Shown here piece by piece: positions 17,796 to 25,748 of a DNA stretch of 46,418 nucleotides. How positions within the stretch are numbered: the first letter of the stretch is position 1; each line of letters starts with the position of its first letter. Source of the stretch: a virus; IMG/VR virus record IMGVR_UViG_3300025101_000041, positions 1-46,418 of that record. The stretch is one strand, 5' to 3'. A program made the translations under genes and the position numbers. The notes beneath the pieces are model-generated. The model had not been told where the DNA came from. It ran no database searches and saw only the letters and a list, made by a program, of their open reading frames with translations.

Positions 17796-19418
17796 TTATG
17801 ATGTGCCTATGCACGTTATATCTAAATCTGTATTTACATTTGTACTGTTTGTAAACGTAACATCTTGTGTTGTATTATTGTTAATACTTTTAGTTCTTTG
17901 ATAATAAAACCTAACATAATAAGTTTGATTAGTAAAACTTCCGCTATGTGTTATAGTTTTTACAGGACCATATGTTAAATGATTTTGCCCTGGGTCTCCA
18001 CTTGTACTAACGTCACACCATAAAACTCCGCTTAAACCACTTTGACTACAAGATATAGTAGTATTGCCAGTACCACTGTTTAATGTTACTTGAAATAAGT
18101 CTGAAAAATCTGCACCATTAAATCCAAACCCAGTTAAAGTAAAATCGCTAGGTATATTAGACCAACTACCAGCTGTACTTGTAGTTACACTTTGTGTAGT
18201 GCTAAAATCACTAGTGTGCAAAGGACTTCCTGTATTGCTGCCATTTTGTGCTCTAGCTCTAATAAAATATGTTGTATTAGAATTTATATTACTGCTAAAG
18301 GTAGCTGTTCCTGTAGCAGAACTTGCTGTTGTAGTACCTTTTACACTAGGTGTAACATACAAAGTTTGCAATGCTCCTGAATCAAAAGTATTAACTGTAT
18401 CTATTTGTACCTTCCAATGTCTTGTTACATATGTTTCTGCAGATAGATTTACTATTACTGAGTTAACAGTTGCAGATTTTGTAAAAGAAGGTATAGCTGG
18501 AACGCTTGAGTATTTTCCAATAATATCTCCATCGTCATCTATATTTAAAACTACATCTAATGTTGCATCTGTAGGATGGTCTTGACCAAACCAACCACCC
18601 GTGTAGCTATCACTATGATTACCGTTGTCATTAAAACTACCACTTGTTCCATAAAAATTTACTGCCTGACCTTGGTCTGTGCCATACATCTTAGAAGCAT
18701 TTACAGTAAAGTTAATATCGTCTGTATATAAAGCTCCTGTTGTTGCAGCGGTATTACTACTATCAATGTCGGCTTTTTCAGCTGCTTCTAGTAACTGAGA
18801 ACTAGTGTAAGGTAAATTAGTAAAAGAACTTAAACCTATTTGTCTAGATAAATGGTCTAACTGTCTAAGTAAATATGCTGATATAGTAGAAGCTGTATCT
18901 TCTTGTATAAAATTATTTTCAGCACCTGAGTTAAAAAAGAACATCTTATATGTCCAAGCTCCAACTGTTTCACTTTCCAAATTATCATTATGAAAACTAT
19001 TAGACGTTCCTTGGTTTATTAATACTCCAGGATTTGTAAAAGATTGCCCAGGAGATGAAGACCTAAATAATTTATGACTAACTGTGTTAGCTCCATATTC
19101 CCATGTAGTACGCAAAGTCTGGTTTGATACTCTAGTAACTTCTATAGAACCAGATGGCAACCCAGGAGATGTTTCTTCACTTGCTGTTTCACTTGATTCT
19201 GTAGGTGCAGAACTTTGATTAATATTTTGTGTCAAATCCATTTTAAACCAACCATTAAATGTTTTAATATAAAAACTTTTATTACCAGCATTATTTACTA
19301 TAACTGTATCTCCATTGCTACCTTCTTTATTATTAGGTATACTATTTCTTTCTTTTGCAGGAGTGCTATACTGCTGTTCTGCTTCACGTTTTTGTATAGT
19401 TTCTATATCTTTTATCAT
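17796..19418 (-). CDS. tail protein with fibronectin type III-like domains
   Basis: 540 aa, Ser/Thr/Asn-rich and almost all beta. A short N-terminal head (about 1-65) ends in a pattern (VNNAGNKSFYIKTFNGW) often seen in phage appendage proteins. It is followed by a Ser/Glu linker. Three FN3-like repeats can be made out: about 90-165 (starting GSIEVTRVSNQTLRTTW), 315-400 (VNSVIVNLSAETYVTRHWKV) and 420-525. FN3 repeats usually decorate virions or tail tips and help weak binding to the cell surface. It overlaps the upstream hub gene as ATGA. The exact place on the tail is unknown. Confidence 0.6.
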   Translation of the reverse strand: MIKDIETIQKREAEQQYSTPAKERNSIPNNKEGSNGDTVIVNNAGNKSFYIKTFNGWFKMDLTQNINQSSAPTESSETASEETSPGLPSGSIEVTRVSNQTLRTTWEYGANTVSHKLFRSSSPGQSFTNPGVLINQGTSNSFHNDNLESETVGAWTYKMFFFNSGAENNFIQEDTASTISAYLLRQLDHLSRQIGLSSFTNLPYTSSQLLEAAEKADIDSSNTAATTGALYTDDINFTVNASKMYGTDQGQAVNFYGTSGSFNDNGNHSDSYTGGWFGQDHPTDATLDVVLNIDDDGDIIGKYSSVPAIPSFTKSATVNSVIVNLSAETYVTRHWKVQIDTVNTFDSGALQTLYVTPSVKGTTTASSATGTATFSSNINSNTTYFIRARAQNGSNTGSPLHTSDFSTTQSVTTSTAGSWSNIPSDFTLTGFGFNGADFSDLFQVTLNSGTGNTTISCSQSGLSGVLWCDVSTSGDPGQNHLTYGPVKTITHSGSFTNQTYYVRFYYQRTKSINNNTTQDVTFTNSTNVNTDLDITCIGTS

Positions 19419-21865
19419 CGTCTTACTTTTTCTCTGTAAACTATTTGCATATCATTAATTTCAAAACCTCCGTTAACAACAGCATTTCCACCCACTTCTT
19501 TTATTTGTAGTTGCAATGCAAAAGATTTAATATCTTTTAAATTTGCTTTTGTCACATTACTTCCATTTACTTCTAATTTTGCAGTGGTAAAACCACTTGT
19601 ACCAGTATGGTCCAAACCACTAATTAATTCAGCATTTCCGTCTACGTCTGGTACTCCATATACGTTTATTCTGCTACTAGATGGTTGTTTGTAATTTATA
19701 TATATAGTATTAATATTTTTTTTAGTATCAGGATTTCCAAAATCAATATCTTTTGTTTGCAATAACACATCCCCATTACTTCCTGATAAATTTTCAGAAC
19801 TATCATCCCATTTTTTTAATGTACTAGTACTGCTACTGCTTGTTAAAAACAACATATTACCGTTATTATCGTTAACAATGTTAGACATGACGTCTAATGT
19901 TTCTTTGTTTTTCAAAGACCAAGACATTGATTTAATATCAAATTGTAAAATAACATTTGCATTATTATTAAAAATAAATAAACATTTTTTTTCTGGTAAA
20001 TAGCCAATAGTTGCATCTTCGTGGTAATATGTTGTAAACCAATTAGCTAATCTTGGTTGCCCTGTTTCACTTAAATTAATATCTCTTACACGTTTACCGT
20101 CATATAAATACACAGAAGTTTTATTAAACCACGCAATAAATCCTTCACCCTTTACAACATGATAATCTTTTTCACATCCTCTAAAATTAAAAGTTCCTTC
20201 TAAATATTCTATATCTCTAGATATATTAATTAAATACATAGTATTTCTTTTAAATTGTAATAACTGATTACCTAATGTTTCTAATGCTATAATTTCATCA
20301 CCATCGTTTACTTCAACATCTATAAAATTATTTTTCCTAAATACATCAAATTGATTTACATCAGATTTTAATACAGTATCTGACTTAATTACCTTATTAA
20401 TACCATCATAATACGCTACATTGCCTATATAAGCTCTTCTATTGGCTATAGCTGACGTTTTAAACGCTGACCCTGCTCTACCTACTACTGATTGATTTAA
20501 GTTTAAATATGGCTCTTTTTTAGATAAACTTAATAAACCTTCCGTAATTAACCACTCGTCTCCTCCAAAAGATGCATGACCTAATGGCCATATATAATGT
20601 TTTCTAGTGCTATTAAATATTTGAGCTATTTTGTAACTATCAGCACCACCAATGCGTATTCCTTTTTGAAAATCAATATCTAATAATAAATATTTTTGTT
20701 GTACTGCGTCTACTTGTGACCCTAAATGATTTTTATTCATTAATGCCCAATATACTTTTATACCTGTTTGCCTAGGATTATCTGGTAATCTTCCTGTTAA
20801 TGCTAAATGCAACGGTCTTTTAAATGATGTATTAACAGCGGTAAAAGTAGGTTGTTTTATATCTCCGATATATACTGGATAAGATTCTTGATTTTCGTCA
20901 TAAACTATAGAAGCAAATAACCCATATACTAATTTTTGGTCAGGAGTATAAACAGAAATATTAGAATTAACTGAACCTATTCCCTTGTCTGCTGCTGATG
21001 TATCGTTATTAAAAAAAGCATACAAACAAAAAGTTCCATGACCGCCAGATAAATCCATTGCATTGTCCAACAAAGTGTTTGTAGCAGCAGGAGTCTCAAG
21101 CTTTGTGTCTATAATATAACCATTGCTGTTTGTTCCTGTAACAATGTTTAGCTCTCCAGCTACTTCATTTCCTCCTACTGTAGTAGTAGTGTGGTTTAAA
21201 ACTATTTCTGATGTACCAGGAGTAAAGTTTTTATTATAATAATTTTCAGGGTCATAACCATATCCATCTCCAGATATACTACTTTTCAATGGGGCTATAT
21301 ACATATCTTCAACGTAATATTTATTGTACACATGACCTATGTCGTCTATGCCACCGTTCGTAGTGGCACCAGAATTACCCATATTATATGTTTTATCTAT
21401 ATAACCAAACCATTTAGGAGTATTATCGGAAGCATCTGTTTTAGTTGCAGATATTCTTAATTGACCATCAATAACATAACCATCAATAGGTGATGCTGTA
21501 TCACCGTAGCTAAATTGTTCAATATCTACATCTTTACTAGCTAAATTGTAAAAATCTATATTTTTAGCATTAGCATCATTAATAAAAAGAATTTCGTGGT
21601 TAGATAATGCAGGGTTAGTATCATCTACATCTCTATCAGTAGAAAGATATATTACACCGTTACCAGCATTAAATATACTATGTGTTTCACTATAAGTTCC
21701 AGAACTGTGATAGTCGTCTACATATCCAAATAACTTTAATTTACCAGGAGTTTCATTATCTAAATTATTTAATACTGCAAATTCATTTGCTGCAATATCC
21801 CTGGCATTAGTATTGTTATTTAATCCTCCACTAAAATTATTTATATTTACGCTTTTTTTTGCCAC
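19415..21865 (-). CDS. tail hub / nozzle-like structural protein
   Basis: 816 aa, starting at GTG with an AAGGAT site upstream. The start, SVNINNFSGGLNNNTNARDI, is a pattern I associate with podovirus tail-tube or stabilisation proteins of beta-propeller type (compare T7 gp12 and P22 gp10): NF-x-GG-L-N followed by the acquisition of a multi-blade beta structure. The body is rich in beta strands with repeated Gly/Asn turns. It is placed before the FN3 tail protein and the ejection genes. Likely the lower tail collar or nozzle. The family link is by pattern only. Confidence 0.55.
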   Translation of the reverse strand: MAKKSVNINNFSGGLNNNTNARDIAANEFAVLNNLDNETPGKLKLFGYVDDYHSSGTYSETHSIFNAGNGVIYLSTDRDVDDTNPALSNHEILFINDANAKNIDFYNLASKDVDIEQFSYGDTASPIDGYVIDGQLRISATKTDASDNTPKWFGYIDKTYNMGNSGATTNGGIDDIGHVYNKYYVEDMYIAPLKSSISGDGYGYDPENYYNKNFTPGTSEIVLNHTTTTVGGNEVAGELNIVTGTNSNGYIIDTKLETPAATNTLLDNAMDLSGGHGTFCLYAFFNNDTSAADKGIGSVNSNISVYTPDQKLVYGLFASIVYDENQESYPVYIGDIKQPTFTAVNTSFKRPLHLALTGRLPDNPRQTGIKVYWALMNKNHLGSQVDAVQQKYLLLDIDFQKGIRIGGADSYKIAQIFNSTRKHYIWPLGHASFGGDEWLITEGLLSLSKKEPYLNLNQSVVGRAGSAFKTSAIANRRAYIGNVAYYDGINKVIKSDTVLKSDVNQFDVFRKNNFIDVEVNDGDEIIALETLGNQLLQFKRNTMYLINISRDIEYLEGTFNFRGCEKDYHVVKGEGFIAWFNKTSVYLYDGKRVRDINLSETGQPRLANWFTTYYHEDATIGYLPEKKCLFIFNNNANVILQFDIKSMSWSLKNKETLDVMSNIVNDNNGNMLFLTSSSSTSTLKKWDDSSENLSGSNGDVLLQTKDIDFGNPDTKKNINTIYINYKQPSSSRINVYGVPDVDGNAELISGLDHTGTSGFTTAKLEVNGSNVTKANLKDIKSFALQLQIKEVGGNAVVNGGFEINDMQIVYREKVRR

Positions 21866-21974
21866 TTAAGTTTATCCTTTTTGTTTTTCTACTACTTAAT
21901 AAATTAAACATTCTCCTAGTAGTATTTGTGGATACTCCAGCAACAGGTCTACCTATGCTTTTACTTGTTACCAT
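21837..21974 (-). CDS. small basic protein (45 aa)
   Basis: Reads MVTSKSIGRPVAGVSTNT... and ends SGKKKRKYK, with 14 Lys/Arg in 45 residues. It starts inside the phosphoesterase gene's end and overlaps the start of the hub gene by 29 bases. A GGGGAG lies nine bases before the ATG, and without this gene 95 bases would be non-coding. It resembles the other tiny basic products to its right. Could be spurious, but the spacing and site favour a real gene. Confidence 0.45.
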   Translation of the reverse strand: MVTSKSIGRPVAGVSTNTTRRMFNLLSSRKTKRINLSGKKKRKYK

Positions 21975-22728
21975 CTATTAATTCTCCCCAAACAGTAGTT
22001 TTACCGTCAATGATTTCTACTACTTCTACTTTAAATTCTCCATTATCAAACCAGTCTACAATAGCAAATGCATGACCCCAGTTATGTAGTCTACCTTTTA
22101 ACCATCTATTGTTTTCATGGTCCATCTTTTTTAGACAACCCATTGCCCAAGCACCAATGTTTCCATTTAGCTTGGTCAATGTGTGTCTTTGTATATCGTG
22201 AGTATGTCCATACATTACATTCTCACCATATGTTTCCAAGTGCTTCTTTGCATGATATGTTGTTGCAAAGGCACCGTGAAAGAACGCTAACTTACCTATC
22301 TCTATAGGAAGGTTGTGTTCTTTGTATTTGTATCCTCTCTCTTTGATTCTACATTTTTTTTCAAAAGTATAATCGTTGAGATAAGGATACTTATTAGCAA
22401 AATTATCCAACCAGAGGTCGTGGTTACCTTGGAGTAAATACTTTTCTTTACATCCCACTTTTTTAAGAACTTCATCCCACTCATCTAATCCTTCATTTAC
22501 TAATCTTATATCTTCTTCTACTATTGGAAGTTGAAACTCTAAAGGTGGTAATTTCTTGTCTTTATATCGCCAAGCTGACACAGACTCCCATTCTCCAACA
22601 TCTCCTAAATTTACAAATACTTTAGGTTTTATTTTTAGTACTGCTTTTTTAACACATTCGATTGCAGCTCTATCCTCCAATGGATAATGCTGGTCTGGTA
22701 TTACAATACCACGTTTTTTTAGTTTCAA
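21961..22728 (-). CDS. calcineurin-like metallophosphoesterase
   Basis: 255 aa, starting at TTG with a near-ideal AGGAGG five bases upstream. All metal-site blocks are in order: PDQHY (D12, H14), LGDVGEW (D43), GNHDLW (N102, H103, D104), FFHG (H151) and YGHTH (H175, H177). It should hydrolyse a phosphodiester or phosphomonoester with two metal ions. The substrate is unknown. Its place among late genes, next to small basic proteins, is odd for a DNA-repair enzyme and suggests a role in nucleic-acid or nucleotide turnover late in infection. Confidence 0.85.
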   Translation of the reverse strand: MKLKKRGIVIPDQHYPLEDRAAIECVKKAVLKIKPKVFVNLGDVGEWESVSAWRYKDKKLPPLEFQLPIVEEDIRLVNEGLDEWDEVLKKVGCKEKYLLQGNHDLWLDNFANKYPYLNDYTFEKKCRIKERGYKYKEHNLPIEIGKLAFFHGAFATTYHAKKHLETYGENVMYGHTHDIQRHTLTKLNGNIGAWAMGCLKKMDHENNRWLKGRLHNWGHAFAIVDWFDNGEFKVEVVEIIDGKTTVWGELIDGNK

Positions 22729-22737
22729 TGAAACCTC

Positions 22738-22890
22738 CTATTTTAATGCTTTTTTAATTTCTGCAAACAGCTTGTCGTCTAATTTATTTGAAGACTTAGA
22801 TACTAAGTGTTCTCCTAAATGTAATACAATAGCTTTAAGCACTTTTTCAGTACCTAGTTTTGCAAGTAAACTACCTAATAATGGTCCCAT
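22738..22890 (-). CDS. small hydrophobic/amphipathic protein (50 aa)
   Basis: Reads MGPLLGSLLAKLGTEKVLKA, followed by IVLHLGEHLVSK and a Lys-rich end. The ATG overlaps the upstream stop as TAATG, and its stop overlaps the AGGAGG of the phosphoesterase. The first 30 residues are amphipathic rather than a clean membrane span. It could be a membrane-associated peptide. Function unknown. Confidence 0.55.
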   Translation of the reverse strand: MGPLLGSLLAKLGTEKVLKAIVLHLGEHLVSKSSNKLDDKLFAEIKKALK

Positions 22891-23087
22891 TATTTTACCT
22901 CACAGTCTTTTTCACAAGCTTCTAGGCCTTTCATATATCCCTGATGCTCGATTATCATTTGTTTAACTTCTCCCAATCTACCTTGGGCCTCTTGTATTTC
23001 CTGAACAAGTGTATTATGCTGCTCAACCATTGTTTCCATTTTAGTTTCAGCTTCTTGTCTTAGGTCTACGTTTTTTTCTTTTGCCAT
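22890..23087 (-). CDS. coiled-coil protein (65 aa)
   Basis: Nearly all heptad-like helix (MVEQHNTLVQEIQEAQGRL), very Glu/Gln-rich, with two cysteines near the end (ACEKDCEVK). TAATG coupling to the next gene. It could be a small structural or scaffolding-like subunit. Function unknown. Confidence 0.6.
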   Translation of the reverse strand: MAKEKNVDLRQEAETKMETMVEQHNTLVQEIQEAQGRLGEVKQMIIEHQGYMKGLEACEKDCEVK

Positions 23088-23114
23088 TTTACAGGTCTCC
23101 TATTATGTTATTAA

Positions 23115-23240
23115 TTATTTCTTTTTTATTTTTTTAATTTTACCATTATGTGTTCTAGCAAATTTATGTGTTTTAGTTTCTCTTATAAGAGTTCCTTTAT
23201 AACGTTTGCCACCCCATAACCAACTAACTGTTTTAGCCAT
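23115..23240 (-). CDS. small basic protein (41 aa)
   Basis: Reads MAKTVSWLWGGKRYKGTLIR and ends KIKKIKKK. The ATG overlaps the upstream stop as TAATG. One of a run of five tiny Lys/Arg-rich products. A beta-hairpin followed by a basic tail is plausible, which could bind nucleic acid. Function unknown. Confidence 0.55.
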   Translation of the reverse strand: MAKTVSWLWGGKRYKGTLIRETKTHKFARTHNGKIKKIKKK

Positions 23241-23419
23241 TATTTACCTACTTTCTTCATTGCTATTGTATGTGACTCTCCAAAAGTTTTACCTTTAATC
23301 ATAGCTTTTACCATTATATCTATATGACTTTTTGTATGGTGTTGTGAATGTCTTTTCATAGCTTGTGCTTGTCTTTTATTTAGACCTTTAACATTTATAC
23401 CTTTAATTTTAGTAACCAT
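23240..23419 (-). CDS. small His-rich conserved phage protein (59 aa)
   Basis: Contains LNKRQAQAMKRHSQHHTKSH (residues 13-32) and GKTFGESHTIAMKKVG (43-58). From memory, this pattern (K-R-Q, a HxxHHTxxH cluster, GxxF-x-x-H-x-x-A-M-K-x-V-G) recurs in many marine phages as a protein of unknown function. The histidines are spaced to bind a metal ion. The start overlaps the end of the preceding Lys-rich gene by 11 bases and the stop forms TAATG with the next one. Confidence 0.6.
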   Translation of the reverse strand: MVTKIKGINVKGLNKRQAQAMKRHSQHHTKSHIDIMVKAMIKGKTFGESHTIAMKKVGK

Positions 23420-23519
23420 AGCTCATCTTCTTCTTTTTCTTTTTAGGTGTAGACTTTTTCTTTCCTTTCTTAGGTGGTCTACCTTTTTTACTTCCGTATG
23501 TTCCTTTACCTTTTGGCAT
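23409..23519 (-). CDS. very Lys-rich peptide (36 aa)
   Basis: MPKGKGTYGSKKGRPPKKGK, then six lysines in a row before MSYGY. An AGGAGG-like site (GGAGGATAC) lies just upstream. It contains a GRPPKK run, like an AT-hook core (GRP), which could grip the minor groove of AT-rich DNA. Such peptides may help condense DNA in the head, but this is inference. Confidence 0.55.
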   Translation of the reverse strand: MPKGKGTYGSKKGRPPKKGKKKSTPKKKKKKMSYGY

Positions 23520-23528
23520 AGTATCCTC

Positions 23529-23816
23529 CTACCATTTTACTTTATGTGACCAATACCTAGCACTTAATTTGCTAGGTTTAGAATCTTGTGCATTATGCCT
23601 TGCATAATAAGACTTACGTCTTGCTTTATCCTTTTTACTTTTTGGATTTTTACCAGCACCTTTTACGCCTTGTTGTCCAAATCTTATTGTTTTTGTTTTA
23701 TCTCCAACTTTAGCTACCACTACATGAGATTTAGTTTTATGGCCAGGAGTACGTTTAGGTTTATTATAACCAGATACACCTGCTCTTGTTAATTTTGGGT
23801 CTTTCTTTTTAGCCAT
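23529..23816 (-). CDS. small basic conserved phage protein (probably DUF6321)
   Basis: 95 aa with about 30 Lys/Arg. The blocks DPKLTRAGVSGYNKPKRTP, TKSHVVVAK, KTIRFGQQGVKG and SARYWSHKVKW match, from memory, a family seen in marine phages with the same ordered blocks (I believe DUF6321; to be checked). The repeated TKSH, RFGQQG and terminal KVKW are the most specific features. Function unknown. It is coupled to the upstream gene by TAATG. Confidence 0.65.
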   Translation of the reverse strand: MAKKKDPKLTRAGVSGYNKPKRTPGHKTKSHVVVAKVGDKTKTIRFGQQGVKGAGKNPKSKKDKARRKSYYARHNAQDSKPSKLSARYWSHKVKW

Positions 23817-23956
23817 TATCCTTGTCCTCTACTACGTTTTTTATAATATTTTTTACTAGTTTTAGTTCCATATTTTGTATTATTAGACATTCCTTGACGT
23901 GTTTTCTTCTTTCCATTGCTTTTCCTTGTAGCATTATATCCGAATACTTTACGCAT
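23816..23956 (-). CDS. small basic protein (46 aa)
   Basis: Reads MRKVFGYNATRKSNGKKKTR, then GMSNNTKYGTKTSKKYYKKR, ending SRGQG. Very basic and probably unstructured alone. The stop overlaps the next ATG (TAATG). It starts 18 bases after the thioredoxin-like gene and opens the run of basic genes. Function unknown. Confidence 0.55.
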   Translation of the reverse strand: MRKVFGYNATRKSNGKKKTRQGMSNNTKYGTKTSKKYYKKRSRGQG

Positions 23957-23973
23957 GATGCCAAATATAAAAC

Positions 23974-24363
23974 TTATTTTATTTCTTTCCTAATCTTATT
24001 AAATATTTCTTGTTCATCAAATCTCATGCTAATACCAGGTTCGTATCTCATAACCTCTTTACCTTCTTTTAAAATAATAATAGTAGGCACTACTTTAACT
24101 TTCCATTCTTTTTGAATTACAGCACCAATAGTTTTATTACTTAAATCTATTTCTGCAACATAACAAAGTTTAGATAGTTTTTCTACCTGAACTCTGTTTT
24201 GGTAATTCCAAGAAGCATTAACCTGGACTACTGCACATTTCTGAACATTCAATGCTTGTATTTCTTGAAAACTTTTTAAGTTAACTGATTGTGAGTGCAA
24301 TGACGATTGCAACGCAACAAGCCCAAAGAATCCAAAAAATAAATTGTAATATTTTTTCATCAT
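23974..24363 (-). CDS. secreted thioredoxin-like protein lacking the CxxC motif
   Basis: 129 aa. An N-terminal signal peptide is plain (MMKKYYNLFFGFFGLVALQS, cut near residue 25). The rest follows the thioredoxin plan: strand AVVQVNAS, then W52 where thioredoxin has WCGPC but here WNYQN, then YVAEIDLSN, then VKVVPTIIILKEGKEVMRYEPG with the cis-proline P93 and the classic F/I-x-x-G-x-x-V-x-x strand turn. Both redox cysteines are missing, so it cannot act as a disulphide exchanger. It may be a periplasmic binding or chaperone-like factor, perhaps acting on the infected cell envelope next to the putative lysis genes. Confidence 0.7.
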   Translation of the reverse strand: MMKKYYNLFFGFFGLVALQSSLHSQSVNLKSFQEIQALNVQKCAVVQVNASWNYQNRVQVEKLSKLCYVAEIDLSNKTIGAVIQKEWKVKVVPTIIILKEGKEVMRYEPGISMRFDEQEIFNKIRKEIK

Positions 24364-24372
24364 AATGTTTCC

Positions 24373-24669
24373 TCATTTGTTATTCATGTCTATTAAAGTT
24401 TCAGTAATAGCTCTTGTATCTGTTTTTATATCGTCTACTTTTTCTTCAAGTTTTTCAACTTTACTTTCAGTATTAACAATACTATCACGAATCATTTGGT
24501 CTTTTAAATCATATTCCATTCGTGATACTTCTGGTTCTGGTAATAGCTTTGCTTCTTCAATATCACCTTGAAGAGTAAACCACATACCAATAATCATACC
24601 AATAGATACAACTACACTAATTGCTGTTTCTATACTTAGACTAAACTTAGTATCTTTACTTACTTCCAT
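24373..24669 (-). CDS. single-pass membrane protein, possible lysis protein
   Basis: 98 aa with one membrane span at about 14-33 (IETAISVVVSIGMIIGMWFT), followed by a long acidic coiled coil (TESKVEKLEEKVDDIKTDTR). This layout fits a holin accessory or inner-membrane spanin. It lies beside a second membrane protein of opposite layout, suggesting that the pair acts together. No lipoprotein or Cys motif is seen. The lysis role is inferred. Confidence 0.5.
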   Translation of the reverse strand: MEVSKDTKFSLSIETAISVVVSIGMIIGMWFTLQGDIEEAKLLPEPEVSRMEYDLKDQMIRDSIVNTESKVEKLEEKVDDIKTDTRAITETLIDMNNK

Positions 24670-24678
24670 TGTTATCTC

Positions 24679-24879
24679 CTATAATAAACCTAATAAAATT
24701 GCTGCTAATATACCAATACCATAAATACGTGCAATGTTTTGTTCATTTCTACGTACTCTGCCATTTTGCTCTTTTACTAATTGTTTTATCTCTTTTATAT
24801 CGTGATAAATATCAATTACCTGAGCTTCTATAACAGCAACTCTTTCAGCCATTTGTTCTCTGTATTCACTTACTTTCAT
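24679..24879 (-). CDS. XhlA-like membrane protein, possible holin partner
   Basis: 66 aa: an N-terminal charged coiled coil (MAERVAVIEAQVIDIYHDIK) and a C-terminal membrane anchor (IYGIGILAAILLGLL), the arrangement of haemolysin XhlA-type proteins that pair with holins. TAATG coupling to the upstream tail gene. It probably takes part in lysis with the 98-aa neighbour. No endolysin lies next to it. Confidence 0.55.
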   Translation of the reverse strand: MKVSEYREQMAERVAVIEAQVIDIYHDIKEIKQLVKEQNGRVRRNEQNIARIYGIGILAAILLGLL

Positions 24880-25499
24880 TACGGTTGCAATCCTCCAAAC
24901 GATATATTGCCTGTTATAGCAGAACTATCAGTACTAGCATTAGTTATAGTAAAAGTAAATGCACCAGTACCATCTTTGTTAGAAGGATTATGATGCCATC
25001 CTGGTCTTAATTTTAATGTACCAGAATTAAAACTAGCTAACGCACTATTTAACTGCGATATACTAGAAGTTCCAGTAGTACTTGTACTTGGTGTACTTCC
25101 ATCTGTAGTAAACTGAAATATTAATGAACCAAATGGTCCACCGCTTGTAGTAAAGTTTTCTACATCGCAACCTCCACTACCTCCACTAATTGTTATTGTA
25201 GCAAAACTATTTGCCATATCTTTACCTCCAGGTGCACCTGAGCAATGCAATCCTGTATTACCACTCGTACTTATAGTTACACCAGCAGTGTGGTCATAAC
25301 TATAAAACTCAGACATTTCATGTGGTGCTACACCATCAGGTCTATCAGCAGCAGCATTTGCTGTGTTGATAACGTGAGAAAAAAATGTACCAGTACCATC
25401 TGACAAACTTTTTAAACTAGCATTTGTTCTATTGCTAGCATAACCTAGTTCAGATTGTATCTGACTTATCTTTATTTCACCTGATGATTGTAAGGCCAC
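24879..25499 (-). CDS. tail fibre / collar-like structural protein
   Basis: 206 aa. The start, MALQSSGEIKISQIQSELGY, and the later PHEMSEFYSYDH are patterns I know from phage tail-collar and fibre-associated proteins. The rest is Gly/Ser/Thr-rich beta structure with two cysteines (HCSGAPGG and GGCDVE). It lies just after the main fibre genes and is probably part of the fibre base or an adhesin tip. Confidence 0.55.
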   Translation of the reverse strand: MALQSSGEIKISQIQSELGYASNRTNASLKSLSDGTGTFFSHVINTANAAADRPDGVAPHEMSEFYSYDHTAGVTISTSGNTGLHCSGAPGGKDMANSFATITISGGSGGCDVENFTTSGGPFGSLIFQFTTDGSTPSTSTTGTSSISQLNSALASFNSGTLKLRPGWHHNPSNKDGTGAFTFTITNASTDSSAITGNISFGGLQP

Positions 25500-25502
25500 T
25501 TA

Positions 25503-25748
25503 TTACTCAGCGTCTTTAATTGCTTTGTACTCTACTAATTCAGCTTCTAATTCTGCTAATGATGCTTCTAAATTTGCTTTTTGAACTTCTGCATCTGCTA
25601 TAGCACTATCAACATCTCTAGTTTCTTCATAATCTAAAACAGTAACATCGTTACCATTTGGATTTTTCATTACTCTGGTATGTTTAATTGATACCATTTT
25701 TGGCGAATCAACTGATTCTTGTGTTTTTTCTGCGATTACTTTAGCCAT
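25503..25748 (-). CDS. hypothetical coiled-coil protein (81 aa)
   Basis: A beta-rich first half (KMVSIKHTRVMKNPNGNDVT) and an acidic helical second half (ANLEASLAELEAELVEYKAI). It overlaps the end of the large fibre gene by 8 bases. It could be a fibre chaperone or trimer-assembly factor, given the position and coiled coil. Not recognised. Confidence 0.5.
   Translation of the reverse strand: MAKVIAEKTQESVDSPKMVSIKHTRVMKNPNGNDVTVLDYEETRDVDSAIADAEVQKANLEASLAELEAELVEYKAIKDAE

Noticed and set aside
18523-18545. DDDGD motif in the FN3 tail protein as another polymerase site
   Set aside because: It lies in a beta-rich Ser/Thr tail protein (NIDDDGDIIG) with no RxP block or lysine-bearing partner domain. 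A chance acidic turn.
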